Part shown: piece after piece, positions 25,750 through 40,490 of the stretch
Layout of the letters: each line of letters begins with the position of its first letter
Numbering within the stretch: position 1 is the stretch's first letter
Assembly: GCA_038501195.1 (NCBI GenBank)
Contig: JBBPUQ010000005.1
Coordinates: forward strand, 1,798,001-1,862,000
From: Nemania diffusa
Taxonomy: Eukaryota; Ascomycota; Sordariomycetes; Xylariales; Xylariaceae
Direction: 5' to 3'
Length of the DNA stretch: 64,000 nucleotides
Notes under the pieces: generated by a model
What the model was told of the DNA's origin: nothing
The model's database searches: none
The model's input: only the letters and a program-made list of their open reading frames with translations
Made by a program: the position numbers and the translations under genes

Positions 25750-26360
25750 AATATAAAAATTAATTTAAATTTAAAAAAAAAGTTAAATTTAAATTTAAAT
25801 ATAAAATAAATTTTAATTTTAATAAAAAAAATTAGTTTAAATTTAAAAGCAAAAATTAGTTTAAATTTAAAAAAAAAGTTAAATTTAAACTAAAAAACAA
25901 AAATTAGTTTAAATTTAAATATAAAATAAGTTTTAATTTTAATAAAAAAAATTAGTTCAAATTTAAAAAAAAAGTTAAATTTAAATTAAAAAATAAAAAT
26001 TAGTTTAAATTTAAATATAAAATAAATTTTATTTTTAATAAAAAAAATTAGTTTAAACTTAAAAATAAAAATTAATTTAAATTTAAAAAAAAAATTAAAT
26101 TTAAATTAAAAAGTAAAAATTAGTTTAAATTTAAATATAAAATAAGTTTTAATTTTAATAAAAAAAATTAGTTTAAATTTAAAAAAAAAGTTAAATTTAA
26201 ATTAAAAAATAAAAATTAGTTTAAATTTAAATATAAAATAAGTTTTGTTTTTAATAAAAAAAATCAGTTTAAATTTAAAAGTAAAAATTAGTTTAAACTT
26301 AAAAAAAAAGTTAAATTTAAATTAAAAAACAAAAATTAATTTAAATTTAAAAAAAAATTA
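25750..26360. repeat. compound tandem repeat in the AT-rich element
   Basis: The words ATAAAATAARTTTTA, TTAGTTTAAATTTAAA and AAAGTTAAATTTAAAT recur in fixed order about five times. Steps are about 93-120 bp, because a ~24-bp sub-unit (AAAAATTAGTTTAAATTTAAA) is present in some copies only. Confidence 0.75.
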
Positions 26361-29300
26361 TTATAAAAATATTTAGTTTAAATTTAAAAAATAAAATAAA
26401 AATAATATTTATATATAAAAATACTTTTAAAAAAAAAAAAAATAACTTTAGTAAGTTTTTTTATTAATAATAGTTTTAAAAGCTTTTAATATAACTTTAG
26501 AAAAAATGCTATAAATGTAGCTTTATTTTTGCAATTTTATAACTTTAAAAATATATATACGCTATTATAAAATTTGCTTTTTATATAAATATTATTAATA
26601 GTTTAATTTATATAGCTATAAAAACTAACAAAATTTAATTAATTAAAACATTATATAAAACTAATGCTTAAAACTTTTATATTTTTATTTTATTTAAAAA
26701 CTAAGTTTAAATATATAATATTTAAATTATTTTTGTTTATATAATATTAGTTATATTATAATAATAAAATATAAAAATATATATTTTAAATAATAAAAAA
26801 AACAGTATTAGTTTAAACATTTTTTTTATATAATTTTAATTAAACTTAAAAAAATTATATTTATTTTTTAAGTTTTTTTAATATTAAAATTAAAGCTTAA
26901 ACATTAAAGTTATTTATATTTAAATAAAATTTATTTAATAATAAAAAATTTAAATATAAATTTATAAAAATATAAAAGTTTTAATTTAAAGTATATTTTA
27001 TATAATAAATATTTAAAATTTTTTATTTTTTAAGTTTTATAAAAATAAAATTTAAAACTAAAACAATTAAATTTTTAATATTTATTAAAAATTAATTATA
27101 TAATAATAATAAAAAACTTAAATATATATTTTTAATAATAAAAAAGTTATATATAATAGTTTAAAGTTTTAAAATAAACAAATTTTTAAAAATATTATAT
27201 TTAGTAATTAAAATTACTAGTTTTATAATAAAAGTTATTTTTTTTTATAACTTAAAGTTTAAATAAAAAAAAGTGTTTTAATATTTTTGAAATAATTAGT
27301 TTTAAATTATATAACTTAATATAATAGTTTTATTATTTTTTTATTAATTAAGTTTATATTACTTAAGTTTTTAGTTTAAATTTAATATTTAAAAATAGCT
27401 TTAATAAAATTAACTTTAAAAATATTATTAATTGTTTAATTTATATTATTTAAATAATTTTGTAAAATAATAATATAATAGTTGTTATTTGTTATATTAA
27501 AAATAATTAAATTATTTATTATATTAGTTTAAAAATGTTATAAAATTTATAACTTATATATAATATATTTTATTTTAAAAATTTTAACTGTTTTATTATT
27601 AATTAATAAATTTTTTTCGATATTTTTTAGTTTAATTTATATTTAATTTTTTTTTAAAAAGTTTTTAAAAATAAATTTAAACAAAATTATTATTTTAATA
27701 AATGTTTAAAAAATATAAAAAGTTTGTATTAATAAATAATAAATAATTATATTATATTTTAAATTAAAAATGTAATAATTAATTAAAATAAAAAAAAAAA
27801 AACAAAAAAAAATAAATAACAAAAAAGCAGCTTTTATAATAAGTTATATATATTATATTTATAAATATATTTTAAATATTTATATATTATTTTTATTTAT
27901 ATATTAAAATAATTATATATATTAAATATAATATTTAAATGTTATAACAGTTTATAATATTTTAAAAGTTTTTTGTTATATTTAATATATTATTTTTAAA
28001 TAGTTATATATATTAAATAGTTATATATATTAAATAAAAATAGTGTTTTTACTATTAAATAAAAAACTTAAGTATTATTAAATTATATATTTTTTTATAT
28101 TTTGTTAATATTTGATTTTTTATGTTATATTTAATATATTATATAAAACATTTATTAGTTTTTAATTATTTGTATTAATTTTTTAAAAATTTAACTTGTT
28201 TTTAAATAAAGTTTTTTTTTTGTTATAAAAACTTTTATTTATTTATTATATTTAATTTATACTGTAGTAATATTTTTATATATATTAAATATATAATTTA
28301 TTATATTATAAATTAAAAATTAAATAATTATATTATTAATATTAATAATTTAGTTTTAAAGTTTAAGTTATTAAAACAAACAACTAAATATTAAAAAATT
28401 ATTAAAAATAATAAATTTAATAAAATAACAAATGTAATTTTTAAAAGTTAAATTTAATAAAATATAAATAAAATTATAACTAATTATAAGTTTTATAGTT
28501 TTTAGTTTAAAGTTAATTTTTTATAAAAATATAACAATTTTATTATTAAAGCTTATAAAAATTAATAAAAATAGCTTATTTAAAATAAAACTTATTAATT
28601 TATTTTTTAATTTTAATATTTAATTTGTAATTATTAATATAAATATATTAGTACATTTATATTTAAACTAAATTTAATTAATAATATAATAGTAAATATT
28701 TTTATTATATTATATTTTAAATAATTAACTAGTTTTTTTTATAATTATATTTAAAGTAGTAATTTTTTTATATTAAATATTAAACAAATATTAAAAATAA
28801 ATATAACTAGTTTTTAAAACAAATTAAATAGTTTTTACTATTTTTTAATAGTTATTTTTAATATAAAAGAATATAAAGTTTAAAATAGTTATATAAACTA
28901 ATTATAAAATATTTATAAAAAAAACTAAATTGTTATAAAAAAAAAAAAGTATTAATAACTAGTATATATTATTATTATAAAAAAAGCTCAAAAATATAAC
29001 ATTTAAATATAGTTTTTTATTTATTATAAAGTTTAATATAATTTAATATATTAAATTAAATAAATATATTTATATAATTATATAATAACTAATTAAATAA
29101 ATATTAAAAAAAAAAAAAACTTTAAAATTTAGCTAAATTATATTATAAAAAAAGTTTAATACTATAATTAAAAAGTTAATATTATAATTAAAAGTTAATA
29201 TATTTTATTTTATTAAACTAATGTTATATTTAAAGTTTTATAATTAATGTTTATATAATTTATTTATTAAATTTTTTTATTAAATTTATTTATTAATTAA

Positions 29301-31633
29301 TATTTTTAATTTGTTAAAAATAATAAACAAACATTTTAAAAAAATATAATAAATAAAATATAAATATAAAAAATAAATAAAATAAAAAAAAAATATATAT
29401 ATAATATAAAAAACTTTGTTAATTATTATATTATTTATTATTAAAATAATTTAATATTAATTATATATTAAACTTTTATAAATATATATTTATAGCTACT
29501 AGTTTATAATTTGTTATTAAAAACATAAAATTATAATTTAATAAAAAAAACAAATATTATATTTATAATTATTAAAAAATCTAATATAGTATATATGTTT
29601 TATAAAATATATATGTTTTTACTACAGTTAATACAACAGTTTATTATGTTTTTTTTTTTATTTAATTTTTTGTTTAAAATTAAAGTTTAATATTTGTTTT
29701 TTTTTATATAATATTTAGTTGTATTTATTTTTAAATTAAAAAAATATTAAAACAGTAATTATATTATTTAATAAATTTATATTTATTATTAATACTTTGT
29801 TTATTATAAAATAAAAATATATATTTTTATAAATTTTATAAATTATTTTTATAAAAACTTTTTATTATAATTTAAAATAAAAATATAAGTTTATATTTAA
29901 GTTTTAAATTAATAAAATAATGTTATTATAAATATAATAAAAATAAACTTTTATTATAAAATATATTATATTAATAAAAGTTATAATAAATATATTAAAA
30001 TTAAATATTTACTATTAAAAATTAATTATTATAAATAGTTTAAAATAAATATAACAATAATAATAACTAAAATAATAATTAAATTAAAAATAAATAAATA
30101 TATTGTAATAATTAATAAAATAATAGTAATAATATTATAATAAAATAAAAGTAAAATAATACTTTTGTTAAAATAACAATAAAAAAACTTATAATTTTAA
30201 AATAATAATAAAAAAAATAATATAAATAATTTATATTTTTAAATATATTTTAATTGAATTAGTAATAAAAATATATAATATAATTTTAAAACTAAATTAA
30301 AAATTTTTTTATTAAAGTTATAAAACTAAATTAAAAAGTTTTTTTAATTTAATATAATATATAAAAACTATTTTATTTTTTAAAGCTATTATTTTATTAT
30401 TTTATATTTTTTTTAATATTTATAATATTTAAATATTAAACTAGTTCTTTTAACTTTTTATTTTTAATATTTTTTTATATAAATTATTATTAATAATATT
30501 AATTATAAATATTAAATATATATTTAATACTATAATATTTTAACTATTTAATTTATTTTAAACTTTAGTTTTTAATAAGCAAGTTTTATATTTATAACTA
30601 ATTAAATTATTATTAATTTAGTTTTTTTGATTTATTAACTATTGCAGTTTTTTAAAAAAGTATATTTTATTTTAAGCAGCAGTTCTAAGTTAACTATTTT
30701 TATTCTATAATATAACTAGTAATAAAAACATAAGTCGATTATTTATAAAATTAAATATAATAAATTAAAAAATATATATTGTTTTTATAACTGCTTTAAA
30801 TATTTTTTTAAATTTATTATTGTTTTAATATAATTAAAACTAAACTTTTATTTAATTAAGCTATATTATTTTATATTTGTTTTATATTATTTTAGTTTTA
30901 ATTATTTTTTTTTTAATAAACTAATTTAGTTTAAAATAAAAACTATTTTTTATTTTAGTAATAATTATATAATAGTATTTATTGCTATAGTTTAGTTTAT
31001 ATATTTAAAGTAATAATTAATTTATAAGCTATATTTTAACAAACTATATTTAAACTTTAGTAAAAATTAACTAAATTAACTTTTTAATTTTATATTTTAA
31101 ACTAAATTAAATTTTAGTAGCAATTAAAACAAAAAACCGTTTATATATTATTTATAGTATTGTTTATTAGTTTTAATATAATAATAAAATAAAAAACAGT
31201 TATTAAAGCTTATTTATATTAAAAAAATTAAAAAAATATATTATTATAATAAAATTTTGCAATAAAGTTTTTTAATAAAGTTAAACTTTAAATAAAAATT
31301 TAAAAAATAAACTATTTAATAGTTAAAATAAATGTTTATAAAGTATAAAAAAAACTAAATAATTATTATAAAAAAAAACAAATAATTGTTTTGTTTATAT
31401 AAATTGCTTTGTTTTTGTTTAGTAGCAATAGTATAAACATTTTAAATTAATAATGTTTTAAATATTTTATAAAATATAGTTTATATTTTTATATATATAA
31501 ACATTTAAAACTATTTAATATTAAAAAATAATATAGTTTTTATAATAATAATATAGTTTATTAAATAATATTTAATTAATTAAACTAAAAGTTTATAATA
31601 TTATAAACAAGCTATAAAGTTATTTTAATTAAT

Positions 31634-32270
31634 TAAATTAAAACATTTTATAATTTATTTATAACTTTTTTTTTATGTTATAATATTATAAAATGTTATT
31701 TTTTTAAACTTTTTGTTTAATTTTTTTTAAGTTTTTTTAACTTTTTAATTATATACTAGTTTTATATTAATATATTAAATACTAAAACAATGTTTTAACT
31801 AACTAAATTAAAACGTTTTATAATTTGTTTACAACTTTTTTTTTATATTATAATATTATAAAATATTATTTTTTTAAACTTTTTGTTTAATTTTTTTTTA
31901 ATTTATTTAACTTTTTAAAAACTAAAGTAGTTTTATATATATAGTTATATATTAGTTTTATATTAATATATTAAATATTAAAACAGCTAATAAAAACTTA
32001 TATTTAAAAATTTATAAATGTTGCTTTATATTAAAATATATATATAATTGTATATTAGTTTTATATTAACGTATTAAATATTAAAACAGTTAACAAAACT
32101 TTGTATATAAATTAATAAAAACTAATATCTAAAAGCTTACAAGTGTTATTTTATTTTATATTAAAATATATATACAATTATATATTAGTTTTATATTAAT
32201 GTATTAAGTATTAAAACAGCTAATAAAGCTTTATATATAAACTAGTAAAAACTAACATTTAAAAACTTAT
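31634..32270. repeat. direct repeats in the AT-rich element
   Basis: A unit starting TAAATTAAAAC at 31634 returns at 31804 (170-bp step, C/T and G/A changes). It is followed by about three copies of a ~130-bp unit with TATATTAGTTTTATATTAA and ATTAAATATTAAAACAG (about 31.94, 32.04 and 32.17 kb). Confidence 0.65.
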
Positions 32271-35200
32271 AAATTTATTACAAAAAAAAAAAAGTGCTAC
32301 TAATTAATATATATTATTAATAAAAATAACAGTTATTAAATTTATAATTTATAAAGTTTTAACTAAAGCTAAACTAGCAAAATAAAATAAATTAATATAT
32401 TAAAAGCTTTTTAAATTATATAATATATTAGTTAATTAAGCTATATATATTTGAACTAAAAAAAGCAGCTTATATTTATTACGTTTGTTTTAGTATTTAC
32501 TTTTTTTTTATAAACTTATGTAGTAAAAAATAAAAAATAAACAATAAAATAATAATATTTGCTTATTTAATTAATATAAGTAGTTTTTATTATTTAAAGC
32601 TTTATAAAAAACAAAAAATACTATATTATGATTTATTATTTAAAGTTTTAACTAATAACAATAATATAAATTTAAATAAATAATATGTTACAGTATATTT
32701 ATATTTAGTTTATTTTTTTATATAATATAATAACAAGTTATAAATTACAGCTTTTTTTTTAGTATAAAATAGCTATAATAAATAAGCTACAAACTTAAAT
32801 AGTTTTTTTATAATTTAAACTACTGTTTTAAAATATAAAAATATATTAGTAATAAATTAAAAAAATTAAAAACAAAAAAACTTTAAACAATATTTATATT
32901 ATAAGTTTTAAACAAAAATTACTGCTAACTTAGTTATTATTACTTTTTACATTGTTTAAAACAGCTAATAAAACATATTTAATTTATTGTTGTTTTTAAA
33001 ATAACTAAGTAATATTAAATTAGCTCTACTATTAAAAATTAAAAAAATTATTTATATTATTTAATATGTTTTATATTTTATTTTTAAAACAAAAATATTT
33101 AATATTATAATTTAATAATAATAAATAAAAAAAAAGCATAATAAAAAAGCAGCAAGTTTTAATAAAAAAAGTTAGTTATTTTTTAATTACTTTTTTTTTA
33201 ATACTAGCTGTTTTTTATAACATAGCTTTTTTTTTAAAAATGTTATTATTTTTATTTATTTAGTTATATATTTTATTTTTTTTATTTTTAACTACTGAAA
33301 TAAATATATAAATTTAAAAATATTATAAACTAAACTATTAATATATATATAATACAATAGTTAAAAGTATTTTTTATAGTTTAAATTTTATAAAAGCAGC
33401 TAATTTATTATAGTATATTTAAAAACAATATAAATAAAATAAATATAACAAAATATTAACATTTATTATTTAAATATAATTATTAGTTTTAATTTTTAAA
33501 AGCTATATTAACAAAATTTAGTTATTAAATGTAGCAGTAATTAATATTAATATTAATATTAATACTTTTTTTAGTATATTTTTACTTTTATTGAACTTTT
33601 AAATATTTAAAATATTTGCAACTTATATAGTAGTACTACTAGTACTATTAACGCTTTTTTTAAATTTAGAACAAATAACTTATATAAAAAACCTATATAA
33701 TATAAACTATTTAAAAGTTAAAAAGCTTTTAAAATATATTTGTTTTTAAAATATTATATTAATATATAAAACAGTTGTTTTTAAAAAATATTTAAACTAA
33801 ATCAAAAATATTCAATAACTATTTTAAAACAAAAAAAACTACTTAAAAAGCTATATGTTTTAGTTAATAATATTATAAAAATTAAATATGTTTTATTTAA
33901 ACATATATATTGTTTAATTTAAAAATTAGCAAATATTTAAACTAAAAATTTTTGCTAGCTTATTAAAGTTTAAAAACTACACTTTTGTTAATTTTAACTA
34001 TATAATAAATACTAAAATAATATATTATTTTTGTTAAAATTAATATTAATATAGTTTACAAATATATAAATATAACAATTATATAACTATTTTAATATAT
34101 ATAATTATATAGTTTAAAAACTAGTTATAAACTAAAACTTAGTTCAATACTTTTTTTAAATTTAGTTTATACTAATAACAAAATAATTTATATAAATACT
34201 ATAACTTGTTTTATATAAACTTGTTTTATTTTATATATAAACTAATTTTATATAATATTTATTACTAAATATATTAAAAGTATATATTATTTTTACAAAC
34301 TTATAACAAAAATATTTTATTAAAGTATTATTTTTATAATTTATTATATTTAATACAAATAAACTATTATATTTTTATATTTTATTATTACTTTATTAAC
34401 AGTAATTATATAGCACATTTTATTTATTATATTTAAAATATATATTATTTAAGTATTTATTTTTAAATAAATATATAAGCTTTATTAAACGTTTTTTATT
34501 TAGCTTTTATAGTACTAATATTTAATATTTAAAAACTAGCTTTTTTTGTTATTAAAAACTGTTTAAACAAAACTTTTTGATTTAATTATACAAAAATAAA
34601 ACAGTTTTTACTGTTTAGTTTTTATTTATTAACTATATAGCTATATTAAAAGTTTTAATAAAGTTATTAGTTTATAAAACTATATTTAAATAAAACATAC
34701 TAATTGTAACAAAAAAAAAAAATAAAAAAAGTATAACGAACTATTATATTATAAAAGTTATATTTAAAAACAATTTATAATAACAAATTTAATTTTACTA
34801 TAGTTAAACTAGTAGTTATTTTATAAAACAGCTTTTTATAAAAAGTTATTAAAACTTAGTTTATATAACTATTATTTGTTAATTTAAAAAAAATTAAACA
34901 TATTATAACATATTTATTTATAGTATTAAAACAAAACTTAAAATAAAACAAATATATAAAAATTAATAAAAAACAAAAAGAAATAAATAAAAACAAATAA
35001 AAATAGAAAATAATATTAGCTAATTATTACTATTAAGTTTTATTATTTAATACAAGTAGCAATTTTTAAATATTAAAAAATTGTTAATAATATATATATT
35101 TAAAAGCAAATATACAAATAAAACTAATAATATAAAGTTTAGTTTAGTTTTTATTTAATAAACACTTTATTATTATAATATATAAACCGTTTTAATTTTT

Positions 35201-37309
35201 TTTATATTTTAGCTATAATAAGCTACAAATACTGTTGCTTTTTATAAAATTAAACAATTATAAAAATTAAACATGTTTTTTAACTTTTTTTTATTAAAAA
35301 GTATATAATTATATTACTAAACTATTAATTCAATATATTTATATTTCAATTAATTAAACATATTAAAATAGCTTTAAAAATAGTTTTATTTTTTTAAAAA
35401 ACTGTTATTTTTAACATTTTTATTACTATTATTTTTTAATATAATTTATATACAAATAAAAATATTTTTAACAATAATTTTAACTTTTTAATATTACAAA
35501 AAGTATATAAAATTTAATAGTAGCTAATTTTATTTTAAACTAAAAATAGCTATATTAAAATTTAAAACTTAAAATTAAAGATTTATTAAAACTTATTAAA
35601 AAAAAAAATTAAATTAATTATATAAATAAATAAATAAAAACTTTATTAATTAACTTTTTTAATTATATTTTAATTAACTAAAAGCTTTATAAAAAATAAT
35701 AACTTTTAAAACATTAAAAAGTACAAATTTTTAAAAAAGTAAAATTGTAAATAAGTAGTTAAAAATAACTTCTTTTTTTACTACTATTAATTAATAAATA
35801 TATTTTAGCAGTTAACTATTTAATATATAAAATAATAATAAAAATCTAGTTTTATTTTAACTTTTTGCTATTATTAATAATATAATTAGTTACTTTTTAT
35901 TAAAATTTAACAACTTTATAAACTTTATATATTTAATACAATTAAAAAACTTAGTTAAACTATTTATAAAATTATTTTTTAATTTAATATATTAAAAATA
36001 TATATAACTTGCTTTAATTTTTTAATTAATATAATAATATATTATATAAATTAATTTTTTTTATACTTTAGTTATAACAAGCTATAAATATTATTATTAA
36101 TAATTACTATTAACTTTAAATATAACAACTTTAATAGTTTTTTATACTTATGTTTTTATTTTTTTTAAAAAATATATCTTTTTTTTTTTAAATATATATT
36201 TATAATACTTTTTATAATAGCTATAGTTTTTATATTAGTTTTATTTAATTAAATATTTATTATATTTATTTTAAATAATATAAATCGAACTTGCTTTTTT
36301 ATAGCAGATTTAGTTTTGTTTTAATTAAACGTTTAATTAGCTAAATATTTAAATAAAACATATATATAGTTATAACTATTATTAATACTATTATTATTGT
36401 TTATTTTGCTGCTATTTTTGTTATTTTTAGTTTTATTTTTATATTTAATATTATTAGCGTTTTTATTTTTGTTATTATTTTTTTTTAAATTGTTATTATT
36501 ATTGCTATTATTTTAGCTTTAAAACAAATAAATAAATTTTAAAACAAAAAATCGTTTTTATTTTATTAACAAAAACTATAAAAAATATATATATTATTTA
36601 TTTTTAAGTATTATTATATAAAGCTTACAACTATTTTAATATATTTAAATATATTAAACTTTTTAATATATTTTAAAACTTTTTTTTTTTTATTTATGTT
36701 TTAATATTTAAAAATATTTATTAACTTTTTTTTAATTTATAAATAATAATTTAAATATTTATTAAATATAATAAATATTATAAAAATAGCAAAATGAACT
36801 AGTTTGTAATAATGTAGTTTTAATTAGTTTTTATATTTTAGCAAGTTTAAAGTTTTTAAAAAAAAAACAATAATACAAAATAAAAAATTAAAAAATAATT
36901 TAAAAACTTTTTATACAAACTTTATAATATATAAATATATATAATAAATAAAATATATATAGTTTTATATAAATAATAGTTAAAAATATATAAATAATAT
37001 TTATATTTATAATATAAAATTTTTTTTATTTTTTATAAGTTAAAAAAGTTATAATTATATTTAAATTATATTTTTTATTATTTTAAGTTTTTATAACAAT
37101 TAAACAAAAAAAGCTATAAACTATTAAATAAACTTTTTTTTATTATTTAAGTTGTTTTTACTACAACTTTTTTGTTTTAATTTATATTTTTGTTTATATT
37201 TAATTAAATATTAATATATTTTTACAACTAAAACAAAAAGTATATAAAAGTTAATAAAAAGCAAAAAAAAGTAAAAAAAAGTAAAAAAAAACAAATAAAA
37301 ACAAAAAAA

Positions 37310-37560
37310 AATATTAACTAATTATTATATTAATATAACTTTTTTATTTAAAGCTTTTTTTTTTTATTTTTAATTTTGCTTTTTTATATTATAATATTGT
37401 TTTTATTTAAAGCTTTTTTTTTAGTTTTGTTTTTTTATACTATAACATTGTTTTTATTTTTAGCTATTATTATTATATTAATATAACTTTATTAATACAA
37501 TTTTTTTATTTAAAGCTTTTTTTTTTTATTTTTAGTTTTGCTTTTTTACTTTTTTTTGTT
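37310..37560. repeat. T-rich direct repeats
   Basis: TTTATTTAAAGCTTTTTTTTT followed by TTTTGCTTTTTTA recurs about three times, interleaved with TATTAATATAACTTT copies. Confidence 0.55.
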
Positions 37561-38089
37561 TTAATTATTTATTTAATTACTATTATAATATATAAACTAA
37601 ATCTATTATTAAAAATAATTATAATATTAAAATATAAAACTTAAAAAATAAAAAGTATAAAGTTTAAAATAAAAAATATAATATTAACTATAATAGTTAT
37701 AATAATTTAAAAGCTTTAAATTTAAACTTTAAAAACAAGCTATTTAATACTGTTAATAAAAAGTTGTTTAATACTATTAACAAAAAATTAATTAGTTTAA
37801 ATATAAAAAAACTAATTCGAAAAAAAAACAATTAGATATAAAATAACTATAACTATATATAAATAAAAAAAAAAAAACACAACTTAAATCTAATTTATAT
37901 AACTTAAAAGCTTTATAAACTTTTAAAAGTTTGTTTATTTATAATAACTTAAAAAAAAATATTTTATAAGTATTAAAATAATTTTAAAAAACTCGGCTTG
38001 TTATTTTATACTAAAAAAAAAGTATAAAAATAATATATTAAAAAGTTATTAAAATATTTATTAACTTTTTTTAATTATATTAAAAACTA

Positions 38090-38240
38090 AAATTAAATTA
38101 AACATTAAAACTAAATTAAAAATTAAAATTAAAAACATTAAAACTAAACTAAAAACTAAAATTAAAAATATTAAAACTAAATTAAATATTAAAATTAAAT
38201 TAAATATTAAAATTAAATTAAATATTAAAATTAATTAATT
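38090..38240. repeat. 18-bp tandem repeat
   Basis: The unit TAAAATTAAATTAAATAT repeats in tandem near 38170-38235. Looser A/C-containing relatives precede it from about 38090. Confidence 0.65.
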
Positions 38241-39819
38241 AAATACTGCAATTAAATAATGTTTTAGCTATAATTAAACTTTAATTTTTTTAACTTTTTT
38301 TTTAATGTAGTATATAATTATACAAACTTTATTTTTAATAACAATAATTATATTGTAACAAATTATATAAAAAATAACTTATTTTTAAGTTTTAATTGTA
38401 TAAACTTTATAAAACAATATATAGCTTTAATTATTTTTGTTTTATTAAAATAGTAGTTATATATTTAATATAATTAATACAATTTTAAAGCTAAAAAACT
38501 TAAACTAAAATAACTTTTTTATATTTTAATAAATTATATAATAATTTATGTTTTTTATAATATAAACATTTTAAACTATATAAATTAATTTAATAAACTA
38601 TAATAAATTATTAATAATAACAATATATAGTTTTAAAAATTTTTTAAAATATTATAAACTAATATTTGTTTAAATTTTATTAAAAAGCTGTTATTATAAT
38701 AAAAGCTATAATTGCTAAATCAATTTTAAAATCGAATTTTTTAATTTTATAACTAATATTTTATATAAAAATATTGTTAATTTAATTATTGCTTATATAA
38801 TAAATTATATAACATTTTATTTTAAATTATTTAAAATTATAATATTAATTAAACTAAATTTAATATATATTTAATAATTTTATTAATTAACTATTATAAA
38901 AAAAAAAATTTTTATTTATTTTGTAAATAAAACGTTTTTTTTATTTAATTAACATTTTAAAATTATAATATTACTTTTAATTAAATAAAAATATAAATTA
39001 AAATATTAAAAAAATATAATTAAATTATAATAGTATTAAATATTAACAAAAAAAATTTAACATTTAAACAGTTTTTATATAAAATTATATATTAGTTATA
39101 TTTTAAGCTGCAATAACTAAAAGTTAAAATTTTAAACTTAAATATAAATAAATTATATTTTAAAATTAGTTTTAATTAAATATGTTTTTTTTTAATTCTT
39201 TTTATAAACTATTTAATAAAAACAATTATTAAAAATTACTTTTAATATAATATTACAATAAAAACAAAATATTAAAATGCTATTAATAATTAAAATTTCG
39301 ATTATATTTTTAATTAAAATTTAAAATATTTAACTATAAAATTTATTATTATAATAATTAATTATAAATAAAACAAATATAATATTAACATTATATAAAA
39401 TATAAATATAATTATTTAATTAATTTTATAAAATAATATATTTATTGCTTTTTATAATATAATAAATAATAAAATTTAAAAAGTTAAATTATAATTAAAA
39501 AAAGTTAAATATTTGTTATAACAATTTATATATAATACTTTATTATTAATTAAACTATAAATTAATAATAAAATATATAACTTTTTATATTTAATTTGTT
39601 ATATATTTTAATTATTAATAAGTTTATATATATATTATATAATTAATTATTACTATTTAAATATAATATTTAATTATAAATTATATTTAAAAAAGTTTTT
39701 TTTAAATAAAACTTATTACTTTTATAAAAATTATAAATATTTTAAAAATATCGAAATATATAACTACAATATAAAAAATTATTAAAATATATTTTTATAT
39801 TTTTATAAAAATTGCAAAA

Positions 39820-40490
39820 TTGCTTTTACAAAAAAAAGTAATTTTAAATAATATAAACAAACTATATACTTTAAAAAAAAACTGTTTTTTTATAATATAT
39901 ATAAAGCTGCTTTTATAAAAAAAAGTTATTTTAAACAATATAAACAAATTATATATTTTAAAAAAAAACTGTTTTTTTATAATATATATAAAGCTATTTT
40001 TATAAAAAAAAATAATTTTAAATAATATAAACAAATTATATATTTTAAAAAAAAACTATTTTTTTATAACATATATAAAACTATTTTTATATAAAAAAAT
40101 AATCTTAAATAATATAAACAAGCTATATATTTTAAAAAAAAACTGTTTTTTTATAATATATATAAAACTACTTTTATAAAAAAAAGTAATTTTAAACAGT
40201 ATAAATAAACTATATATTTTAAAAAAAAACTGTTTTTTTATAATATATATAAAGCTACTTTTATAAAAAAAAATAATTTTAAATAATATAAATAAATTAT
40301 ATATTTTAAAAAAAAACTGTTTTTTTATAATATATATAAAACTATTTTTATATAAAAAAGTAGTTTTAAATAATATAAACAAACTATATATTTTAAAAAA
40401 AAACTATTTTTTTATAATATATATAAAACTGCTTTTATATAAAAAAATAGTTTTAAATAATATAAACAAACTATATATTTAAAAAAACAA
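39820..40490 (-). repeat. 87-bp tandem array with exact period
   Basis: Units starting ACTRTTTTTTTATAA begin at 39881, 39968, 40055, 40142, 40229, 40316 and 40403, exactly 87 bp apart, with a partial unit before the first. Differences between units are nearly all C/T or G/A, with no indels. On the minus strand the array reads as a 29-residue repeat (LFILFKI..FYK.SFIYIIKK) with only one interruption near 40.04 kb. Confidence 0.85.
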
